Source: Bacteroidota bacterium
GTDB lineage: Bacteria > Bacteroidota > Ignavibacteria > Ignavibacteriales > Ignavibacteriaceae
NCBI GenBank assembly: GCA_023433685.1
Contig: JAEYUD010000267.1
Span: forward strand, 1-12,509
Length of the DNA stretch: 12,509 nucleotides
Reading direction: 5' to 3'
The notes under the pieces are model-generated. The model did not search any database, was not told where the DNA came from, and saw nothing but the letters and a program-made list of their open reading frames with translations. Positions 7,802 to 12,509 of this stretch are shown here, one piece after another. The first letter of the stretch is position 1. Every line of letters begins with the position of its first letter. The position numbers and the translations under genes are program-made.

Positions 7802-7815
7802 GGTTTATTGAAACC
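7802..7815 (-). promoter_or_regulatory. Small hairpin directly before the speD start codon
   Basis: GGTTT (7802-7806) and AAACC (7811-7815) form a 5-bp stem with a 4-nt loop. On the minus-strand transcript it ends immediately next to the speD ATG, where a Shine-Dalgarno would otherwise be expected. It could affect initiation, but a 5-bp stem in a short AT-rich spacer may be chance. Confidence 0.3.
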
Positions 7816-7912
7816 GTTTATCATTTTGCCTGAAAAATAATCAAATAACTCCGGTAATTTAGCAGAATTATGGTTATATTTCGTTCAAAATAAAATCAAA
7901 GAGGAAATAAAT

Positions 7913-8305
7913 ATGTCTTCAAAATTTGAACTCGTGAAATCCTATCTGGTAAACCTTGGATACCATGTATCAAGAGAGATACCTGAAGAGGAGATCGTTA
8001 TTGTGGACGATTACGATAAAGGGATATCAAATCTCATTATCGATTGCGAAGAACCACTTTTGATATTCGAGCAGTACATCGGCAGATTAAAGAAAGATGA
8101 GGCAGGTGTGTATAAAAAACTCCTGCAAATAAACAGGAATCTTGTCCATGGCGCTTTCGTTCTTGAGGATTCGCAGAACAATTTATTGTTCCGTGATACG
8201 CTTCAAATTGAGAATCTGGACGAAAATGAAGTTGAAGGTACCATTTCCGCGATTCATATGGCAATGGCTGAACACACTGATTTTCTCATTGAAATTTGCA
8301 AGTAG
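7913..8305 (+). CDS. YbjN/YjfI-like small protein, first gene of the PspA-polyamine operon, 130 aa
   Basis: A soluble, acidic alpha/beta protein with no signal peptide or membrane segment. The pattern (FELVKSYLVNLGYHV, then IVIVDDYDKGISNLIIDCE, LLQINRNLVHGAFVLED, LFRDTLQIENLDENEVEGTI, MAMAEHTDFL) resembles the YbjN / type III secretion chaperone-like fold. By position it matches YjfI (DUF2170) of the E. coli yjf operon. AGAGG at 7900-7904 precedes the ATG by 8 nt. The gene ends 8 nt before the PspA start, and its stop codon lies inside the PspA ribosome-binding site, implying translational coupling. By analogy with chaperone-like folds it may bind PspA or another cassette protein, but that is inference. 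Family assignment is moderate, while the coding call is strong. Confidence 0.85.
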   Translation: MSSKFELVKSYLVNLGYHVSREIPEEEIVIVDDYDKGISNLIIDCEEPLLIFEQYIGRLKKDEAGVYKKLLQINRNLVHGAFVLEDSQNNLLFRDTLQIENLDENEVEGTISAIHMAMAEHTDFLIEICK

Positions 8306-8309
8306 GAGG
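8304..8309 (+). promoter_or_regulatory. Shine-Dalgarno that fixes the PspA start
   Basis: AGGAGG overlaps the last two bases of the upstream stop codon (TAG 8303-8305) and lies 4 nt before ATG 8314. An in-frame TTG at 8296 would extend PspA by six residues but lies upstream of this site inside the previous gene, so it is not the start. Confidence 0.8.
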
Positions 8310-8313
8310 ATTT

Positions 8314-9015
8314 ATGAGCCTATTCAAAAGATTATTTAAGATCGGGCAGGCCGAAGCCCACAATGTAGTTGATAAACTTGAAGATCCGATAAAAATGTCA
8401 GAGCAGGCGATCCGCGATCTGAAAGGGAATCTCTCACAGGCTATGCAGGCTTTTGCAGAAGTTAAAGCTCAGGCAATCAAGATGGAGAGGGATAAAAACC
8501 TCTATTCTGAAAGATCAGTGGAGTGGGAGAGAAAGGCCGTGCTCCTGCTGCAGAGGGCTGAGAATGGACAGATGGCACCTGAGGAAGCTGAAAAATTAGC
8601 GAAAGAAGCACTTCTTCAGAAAGAAGACAGCGTTAAAAAATCGTCAGAGGCTTCTATCAATCTCGAAAAACAGAACGAGATGATAAACAAACTTCAGGGG
8701 CAGATCGAGAAGTTGAAACGGACAATCCAGCAACAGGAGAATGACCTGATCACTCTGAAAGCAAGAGCCAAAACTGCCGAATCAATGAAGAAGGTGAACA
8801 AACAACTTTCCGGAATAGATGCAGACAGCACTGTTGCCATGCTTGAAAGAATGAAACAAAAAGTGGAGGCTGACGAAACTCTTGCACAAGCCTATGCCGA
8901 AATGGAAGGTCTTAATGAAGGTCTCAACACCAAGATCGATAAAGCACTTGAATCAACCGATCTTCAAGGTGATATGCTGCTTGAAGATCTTAAAAACAAG
9001 TTAAAAAAACCTTAA
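8314..9015 (+). CDS. PspA/IM30 (YjfJ-type) membrane-stress protein, 233 aa
   Basis: PspA/IM30 proteins are bacterial ESCRT-III-like proteins that polymerise on the cytoplasmic face of the inner membrane and stabilise or remodel it under stress. The N-terminus MSLFKRLFKIGQAEAHNVVD is the amphipathic membrane-binding helix, followed by the conserved KLEDPIKMSEQAIRDLK. Long helices rich in heptads then run to about residue 215 with KAVLLLQRAENGQ, EEAEKLAKEALLQKE and LKARAKTAES, all family landmarks. The ending (DMLLEDLKNKLKKP) is short. Length is normal for PspA. Start choice rests on AGGAGG and on the family N-terminus. It is second in the operon with DUF4178, a lipoprotein, DUF350 and an aminopropyltransferase-like gene. 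This context is typical of YjfJ-type PspA rather than the PspF/PspBC-controlled phage-shock operon, and no pspB, pspC or pspF is present. Confidence 0.95.
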   Translation: MSLFKRLFKIGQAEAHNVVDKLEDPIKMSEQAIRDLKGNLSQAMQAFAEVKAQAIKMERDKNLYSERSVEWERKAVLLLQRAENGQMAPEEAEKLAKEALLQKEDSVKKSSEASINLEKQNEMINKLQGQIEKLKRTIQQQENDLITLKARAKTAESMKKVNKQLSGIDADSTVAMLERMKQKVEADETLAQAYAEMEGLNEGLNTKIDKALESTDLQGDMLLEDLKNKLKKP

Positions 9016-9026
9016 AAGTTTGTTAC

Positions 9027-9050
9027 GGGGTGCCCATTGCGGGGTACCCC
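9027..9050 (+). promoter_or_regulatory. Hairpin between pspA and the DUF4178 gene (attenuator or stabiliser)
   Basis: GGGGT (9027-9031) pairs with ACCCC (9046-9050), and inner CCC (9033-9035) can pair with the GGG run near 9041-9043. The stem is GC-rich and followed by TTCATTTT, an interrupted T tract. It sits 11 nt after the pspA stop in the only sizeable gap (60 nt) of the operon. It could be a leaky terminator or an mRNA-stabilising stem giving more PspA than downstream proteins. Confidence 0.45.
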
Positions 9051-9075
9051 TTCATTTTAAATACAGGATCCCGGA

Positions 9076-9627
9076 ATGTTTGGCTGGTTTAAGAAAAAGA
9101 AAAATGAATCTGAGCAACCACAGTTCGATCCCACAAACCTTAAAGTGACTGATCTTCGGAGAGGTTTTGTACTCGACCTGGAAGGAAAGAGCTGGGAGGT
9201 TACCAAAGAGTATGAATACGACTGGGGTGACGAGTTTTTTACGCTTGAATTTCAAATAAAATCCGCGGATTCGGTAGCATATCTCCACGTTGAGGAAGAT
9301 GATGAGATCGAGATCACGGTTATGAAGGAGATATCGATAGACACTATCGACCGGGGTCTCGCCGACGAAATTACTGAAAACGAAAAACCAAGACGAACAA
9401 TTGAATTCAGCGGAAGAACTTTCTTCAGGAAAGGTGAAAATGCCGGCAATTTTCGTGATATTTTAGGAAATAACTGGGATCCGTTTATTTCTTGGGACTA
9501 TCGTGATGAGTCAGGCCGGTATCTGTTGACACTCGAGCAATGGGGTGAAGACGATTTTGAAGCCAGCATTGGAAGGGTTTTTGATGAAAGTGAGATCAGC
9601 AATATTTTCCCCGGAAATCTGAAATGA
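9076..9627 (+). CDS. DUF4178-like cytosolic protein of the PspA cassette, 183 aa
   Basis: A soluble, acidic, beta-rich protein. It begins with a short amphipathic and basic stretch (MFGWFKKKK), then shows two similar blocks. The first is LKVTDLRRGFVLDLEGKSWEVTKEYEYDWGDEFFTLEFQI (about 22-62). The second is RTIEFSGRTFFRKGENAG, then DPFISWDYRDESGRYLLTLEQWGEDDFEASIG (about 107-167). W-x-V/Y ... G-D-E-F-x-x-L-E patterns of this kind are what I recall of DUF4178 proteins, which often neighbour PspA, DUF350 and spermidine-synthase genes. AGGA lies 7 nt before the ATG. The stop overlaps the next start (ATGA, 9624-9627), so the two genes are translationally coupled. Function is unknown. The family name is from pattern memory. 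Confidence 0.8.
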   Translation: MFGWFKKKKNESEQPQFDPTNLKVTDLRRGFVLDLEGKSWEVTKEYEYDWGDEFFTLEFQIKSADSVAYLHVEEDDEIEITVMKEISIDTIDRGLADEITENEKPRRTIEFSGRTFFRKGENAGNFRDILGNNWDPFISWDYRDESGRYLLTLEQWGEDDFEASIGRVFDESEISNIFPGNLK

Positions 9628-10358
9628 AAAAGCTATTAATACTGTCTCTCGCTCTCGTATTCCTTCAGGGATGCGGCAAAGAATATACTAAAACTCCCGT
9701 CGATGAACAGATCACCAAGCTAAACGCTGAAAAGGTACCGATGTTCTCCATTATCCTTAACGATATGGATGTAGACGGGATCTTTTTCAAAGATTACAAA
9801 CACAAATATCAGATCATCCGTCAGTATGACAGTGTCAAGATCAAAGAGCAGGTCACCGATTGGATCGAGGTGAGTGAGGAGTTTTTCTGGGAGAACGAGA
9901 ACTATCTCGGGATGGAGATTGCTTCAAAAGGCAAAGACGGGAAGATTGTAAAATCTGCTTCACCAGCGGGCTATAACAATTACGTCGGTAATCCGCAGTA
10001 TGGTCACTGGGTGAACGGTTCCGGAGGTTCCTTTTGGCAGTTCTATGGTCAGTACATGTTTTTAAGCTCGATGCTTAATCTTGCTTCCGGATCGATTTAT
10101 CGCGGTGATTATGATGACTTCAACCGGAATTACAGGTATAGAAAGCCTTATTACGGAAAAGACCTTGGAGGTGGAAGCAAATATGGTACCTATGGATCTT
10201 ACACATCAAAAACCCGGCCTGCAACATTTAATGAGAAACTCGGGAAGATAAAAAGCGGGTCGCAAAGTTTTAAGGAAAAGGTAAACAACAAAGTTTCGCG
10301 CTCAACAGGACGTGGAACTCCGAATGTGCGTTCACGTGGTGGATTTGGAGGTAAATGA
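9624..10358 (+). CDS. Lipoprotein of the PspA/DUF350/aminopropyltransferase cassette, 244 aa
   Basis: The N-terminus MKKLLILSLALVFLQGCGK is a lipoprotein signal peptide with lipobox LQGC, and Cys17 is the predicted lipidation site. The mature part has a charged beta-rich region (about 35-120). An aromatic and Gly-rich stretch follows (YNNYVGNPQYGHWVNGSGGSFWQFYGQYMFLSSM, about 115-150). The C-terminal third is basic and low complexity (YRYRKPYYGKDLGGG, SKYGTYGSYTSKTRP) and ends RSRGGFGGK. This layout resembles the DUF4247-type and E. coli YjfM-type (DUF1190) proteins of similar operons, but I cannot assign a family firmly. It starts with a 4-nt ATGA overlap with the DUF4178 gene. GGAGGT of its last codons serves as the ribosome-binding site of the next gene. 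It is likely an envelope-anchored partner of the membrane proteins. Function is unknown. Confidence 0.88.
   Translation: MKKLLILSLALVFLQGCGKEYTKTPVDEQITKLNAEKVPMFSIILNDMDVDGIFFKDYKHKYQIIRQYDSVKIKEQVTDWIEVSEEFFWENENYLGMEIASKGKDGKIVKSASPAGYNNYVGNPQYGHWVNGSGGSFWQFYGQYMFLSSMLNLASGSIYRGDYDDFNRNYRYRKPYYGKDLGGGSKYGTYGSYTSKTRPATFNEKLGKIKSGSQSFKEKVNNKVSRSTGRGTPNVRSRGGFGGK
10347..10352 (+). promoter_or_regulatory. Shine-Dalgarno of the DUF350 gene
   Basis: GGAGGT within the end of the lipoprotein gene is 7 nt before ATG 10360. This is a strong site and shows that the true start of the interrupted DUF350 gene is 10360, not the upstream in-frame GTG at 10312 and not the GTG at 10534 after the stop. Confidence 0.8.
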
Positions 10359-10359
10359 G

Positions 10360-10515
10360 ATGCTGATCGATCACTTATTAAATGCCGCCGTTTATTTTAT
10401 CGCATGCCTCATCCTGCTTCTGATTGGGATTTTTTCCTTCAGGCTGTTCAATCCAACATATAAGGTGAAGGATGAACTGGTTGAGAAGGATAATTTTTCA
10501 TTTGCCATTGTATAA
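10360..10515 (+). CDS. N-terminal fragment of the interrupted DUF350 protein, 51 aa
   Basis: This is the part that would be translated as written: one membrane helix (LLNAAVYFIACLILLLIGIFSF, residues about 6-27) followed by the conserved charged loop ending EKDN and the first residues of helix 2. It has the strong GGAGGT ribosome-binding site and starts 1 nt after the lipoprotein stop. Taken alone it could be mistaken for a small membrane protein. The continuity of the downstream frame argues that it is the first piece of DUF350. Confidence 0.6.
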   Translation: MLIDHLLNAAVYFIACLILLLIGIFSFRLFNPTYKVKDELVEKDNFSFAIV

Positions 10516-10533
10516 GCCAGCTATTTTGCAGGC

Positions 10534-11205
10534 GTGATCAATTCGATCGGGGGGGGCTTTTGGGGACCTTCTGCCGGACTGACTCAGGACCTTATCGATA
10601 TCGGCATTTATGGTTTACTTTCAATCCTGCTTCTTAATATTGCGGGCTACCTTAACGACTGGTTTATCCTTCGTGGGATTGACGCGCCTAAAGAGATCAT
10701 AACCGACCGTAATGCAGGCACAGCTGTTGTTCTCGGCGCATCCTCGATAGCAACGGGACTTGTGGTTTCGAGTGCCGTGTCGGGTGAAGGTGGAAGCGTT
10801 TTCACCGCACTTGCATTCTGGGGAATCGGTCAGATTGCATTGATACTTTTCTCATTCCTTTACCAGTTTATCACACCTTATGATTACCTGAAGGAGATCG
10901 AAAAGGATAATGTTGCTGCCGGATTGGGTTTCGCGGGTATTCTTATTGCCATTTCAATTATCATAAATCAGGCGATGTTTGGTGATTTCCCGGGATGGGA
11001 GAACTTTGGTGTTGATGTGGGTCTTAATCTTGTCATCGGTATCGTTTTGCTTCCATTGGTCAGGCTTTTCACTGACAAGCTGATACTTCCCGGAAAGAGA
11101 CTTAGCTACGAGGTAGCGGGACAGACTGTCCCGAACAATGGCGCTGGGCTTATCGAGGGATTCGTCTATATTGGTACCGCTCTTTTGATAGTGTGGGCAC
11201 TATAG
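10534..11205 (+). CDS. C-terminal part of the interrupted DUF350 protein, up to 223 aa from a GTG
   Basis: This is the frame after the TAA, in the same phase as the N-terminal fragment. It contains the remaining helices: about 17-40 (IDIGIYGLLSILLLNIAGYL), 64-84, 90-112, 127-148, 160-180 and 203-222 of this fragment. It also holds the second DUF350 repeat with TPYDYLKEIEKDN. A GTG at 10534 is the first possible start, but no good Shine-Dalgarno precedes it, so independent translation would be poor. It ends 4 nt before the aminopropyltransferase-like gene. Confidence 0.6.
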   Translation: MINSIGGGFWGPSAGLTQDLIDIGIYGLLSILLLNIAGYLNDWFILRGIDAPKEIITDRNAGTAVVLGASSIATGLVVSSAVSGEGGSVFTALAFWGIGQIALILFSFLYQFITPYDYLKEIEKDNVAAGLGFAGILIAISIIINQAMFGDFPGWENFGVDVGLNLVIGIVLLPLVRLFTDKLILPGKRLSYEVAGQTVPNNGAGLIEGFVYIGTALLIVWAL

Positions 11206-11209
11206 GTTA

Positions 11210-12509
11210 GTGAAGCGATCAAACCTTCTTAAAGTCTGTCTTTTCGCGACCGGGCTATCCGGAATTGTAGCGGAGTATATTTTATCCACTCTTGCAGCGT
11301 ATTTTCTTGGCGATTCTGTGATCCAATGGACCCTGATAGTTTCGCTAATGCTCTTTTCCATGGGCGCGGGGAGTAGTCTGAGCAAGTATGTCAAACATAA
11401 TCTGCTCGAGAAATTTATTCTGATCGAATTCACCCTCTCAATCGCCACTTCGTTTTCTGCTATAACAGTATATTCGCTTTCCGCATTTCCGGAGTTCCGG
11501 GGTATTGTTATCTACTCTCTTGCCATATTTATCGGCTTGTTAATCGGGCTGGAGATCCCGATCGTTACAAGATTAAATGAGGAGTTTGAAGAACTCAGGG
11601 TCAATATCGCGAATGTACTTGAGAAAGACTATTATGGCAGCTTAGTGGGGGGAATCTTCTTTGCGTTTGTCGGTTTACCTTTGATCGGACTGACCTACAC
11701 ACCTTTCATTCTCGGAGCGATCAATTTCTCGGTCGCGTTGGCACTTTATATCTACCTAAGAGACAAATTTAAATATAAAAAAGTCCGGATGAACCTTGCT
11801 ATCGCGGGAGTGATCATACTTTTGGTCTCTGGTGCCGCGTTCGCGAAGCCGATAATAAGATTTTCTGAGCAGATGAAGTACCTTGATCAGATAGTGTATG
11901 AAGAACAATCCCGATATCAGAAAATAGTCATCACCAGATGGAAAGACTATCATTGGTTGTATCTCAACAACAGTGTACAGTTCAGTTCCTACGATGAGGC
12001 AATGTATCATGAACCACTTGTTCAAATTCCCCTGTACCTTGCCGGAAGTCGGAACAGAATTTTGATCCTGGGTGGTGGTGATGGATGCGCGGCGAGAGAG
12101 GCTCTCAAATTTAATGATGTCCGAAGTGTCACACTGGTGGATATCGACCCGGCGATGACCCGGATAGCCCGCGAAAATGATATCCTTACTTCAATTAATG
12201 ACAGTTCTCTTTTTGACACAAGGGTGAAGGTAATAAACAGGGACGCTTTCAACTTTCTTGAAGAGAGCAAGGATATTTTTGATGTGATTATTGCAGATTT
12301 CCCGGATCCCAGGAATTCTGATCTAAGCAGACTCTACTCGGAAGAGTTTTACATTATAGTGAGAAAACATCTTTCGAAAGACGGCATTTTTATTACCCAG
12401 GCCGGGAGTCCTTATTTTGCTTTTAAGGCGTTTTCATCAATTGATACCACGATCAAAGTCTCGGGTTTTAATACTATGAGGGTGCGAAATCATGTTCCCA
12501 CGATGGGTG
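11210..12509 (+). CDS. Membrane-anchored spermidine-synthase-like aminopropyltransferase (partial, C-terminus beyond right edge)
   Basis: The frame is open from GTG 11210 to the window end (433 codons). An in-frame TAG at 11189 leaves this GTG as the plausible start, with AGG just before it. Residues 1-215 carry about six to seven membrane helices (for example LFATGLSGIVAEYIL, IVSLMLFSMGAG, YSLAIFIGLLIGLEIPIVT, AIAGVIILLVSGAAF). From about 225 the polyamine-synthase domain follows: SRYQKIVIT, LYLNNSVQFSSYDEAMYHE (YHE at 266-268) and SAM-type loop ILILGGGDGCAARE (GGGDG 288-292). Further motifs are VDIDP (310-314), RDAFNFL, DFPDP (363-367) in place of the usual D-x-x-DP, and RLYSEEFY. The last third (ITQAGSPYFA) fits the membrane-type family. 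It would transfer aminopropyl from decarboxylated S-adenosylmethionine, supplied by the nearby SpeD. The acceptor is unknown. Only the last residues are missing. Confidence 0.92.
   Translation, partial: MKRSNLLKVCLFATGLSGIVAEYILSTLAAYFLGDSVIQWTLIVSLMLFSMGAGSSLSKYVKHNLLEKFILIEFTLSIATSFSAITVYSLSAFPEFRGIVIYSLAIFIGLLIGLEIPIVTRLNEEFEELRVNIANVLEKDYYGSLVGGIFFAFVGLPLIGLTYTPFILGAINFSVALALYIYLRDKFKYKKVRMNLAIAGVIILLVSGAAFAKPIIRFSEQMKYLDQIVYEEQSRYQKIVITRWKDYHWLYLNNSVQFSSYDEAMYHEPLVQIPLYLAGSRNRILILGGGDGCAAREALKFNDVRSVTLVDIDPAMTRIARENDILTSINDSSLFDTRVKVINRDAFNFLEESKDIFDVIIADFPDPRNSDLSRLYSEEFYIIVRKHLSKDGIFITQAGSPYFAFKAFSSIDTTIKVSGFNTMRVRNHVPTMG

Larger units (their letters stand above)
10360..11205 (+). pseudogene. 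DUF350 membrane protein gene interrupted by an in-frame TAA at codon 52
   Basis: From ATG 10360 the frame runs 51 codons, meets TAA at 10513-10515, then continues in the same frame without another stop to TAG at 11205, giving 281 codons in all including the interrupted one. Together the parts form a typical tandem DUF350 protein: two repeats of about four membrane helices each. The second repeat (EKDNVAAGLGFAGILIA) aligns with the first across the stop (EKDNFSFAIV-stop-ASYFAGVI), where the TAA faces a hydrophobic residue. The lesion is therefore a point substitution (for instance TTA to TAA), not a frameshift. The rest of the frame shows no decay, so the mutation is recent, a sequencing error or a read-through stop. 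DUF350 function is unknown; members are inner-membrane proteins often found with PspA and polyamine genes. Confidence 0.75.

Noticed and set aside
8296..8313. TTG start giving a six-residue longer PspA
   Set aside because: It lies before the AGGAGG site within the upstream gene; ATG 8314 gives the conserved PspA N-terminus.
10312..10359. GTG start extending the small membrane ORF upstream
   Set aside because: It overlaps the lipoprotein end, adds a non-hydrophobic leader unlike DUF350, and GGAGGT points to ATG 10360.
10500..10560. Frameshift or programmed slippage as the cause of the DUF350 split
   Set aside because: The residues directly before and after TAA align with the second DUF350 repeat in the same frame, so no indel or shift is needed.
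10360..11205. Alternative genetic code (TAA as sense) to explain the split DUF350 gene
   Set aside because: groES, tpx, pspA and the phosphatase gene all end at TAA in the expected place, so TAA is a normal stop here.
11200..12270. Three minus-strand open frames of 82-89 codons
   Set aside because: All are antisense to the spermidine-synthase-like gene, which has conserved motifs throughout the same stretch.

Overview
The window looks like chromosomal DNA from a free-living bacterium of the Bacteroidota/Chlorobiota/Ignavibacteriota (FCB) side of the tree. An Ignavibacteria-like genome is my best guess, from the overall style of GroEL, AsnRS and the TPR and DUF content. This is inference only, because no rRNA or other marker is present. 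GC content is moderate by eye. TAA, TAG and TGA all serve as ordinary stops, so the code is standard.

Region 1 (1-3650) is housekeeping plus one TPR protein. A minus-strand TPR protein with a Pro/Lys-rich linker and a beta-rich C-terminal domain runs off the left edge. Next comes the minus-strand groES-groEL operon, with a perfect CIRCE (HrcA) operator overlapping a TTGACA promoter and a strong hairpin terminator behind groEL. Region 2 (3594-6826, all minus) holds asnS with its own terminator, then an AI-2E-family permease followed closely by the thiol peroxidase gene tpx, which also ends in a clear terminator. Region 3 starts with a divergent plus-strand low-molecular-weight tyrosine phosphatase, which converges on speD (minus).

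Region 4 (7448-12509) is the most interesting part. speD is divergent from a tightly packed plus-strand operon: a small YbjN/YjfI-like protein, a PspA/IM30 (YjfJ-type) ESCRT-III-like membrane protein, a DUF4178-like protein, a lipoprotein, a DUF350 multi-pass membrane protein, and a membrane-anchored spermidine-synthase-like aminopropyltransferase cut by the right edge. Gaps are mostly 0-8 nt or overlaps. The set parallels the E. coli yjfIJKLMC operon as I recall it. Here, however, the ATP-grasp glutathionylspermidine-synthase-like partner is not seen, and SpeD plus a membrane aminopropyltransferase are present. SpeD would make decarboxylated S-adenosylmethionine and the membrane enzyme would consume it, next to a membrane-remodelling PspA. 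This suggests a polyamine-linked envelope stress or repair cassette of unknown chemistry.

The DUF350 gene carries an in-frame TAA at codon 52 with otherwise intact reading frame on both sides. It is either a recent nonsense mutation, a sequence error or a recoded stop. No tRNA, rRNA, CRISPR array, insertion sequence or phage gene was found.
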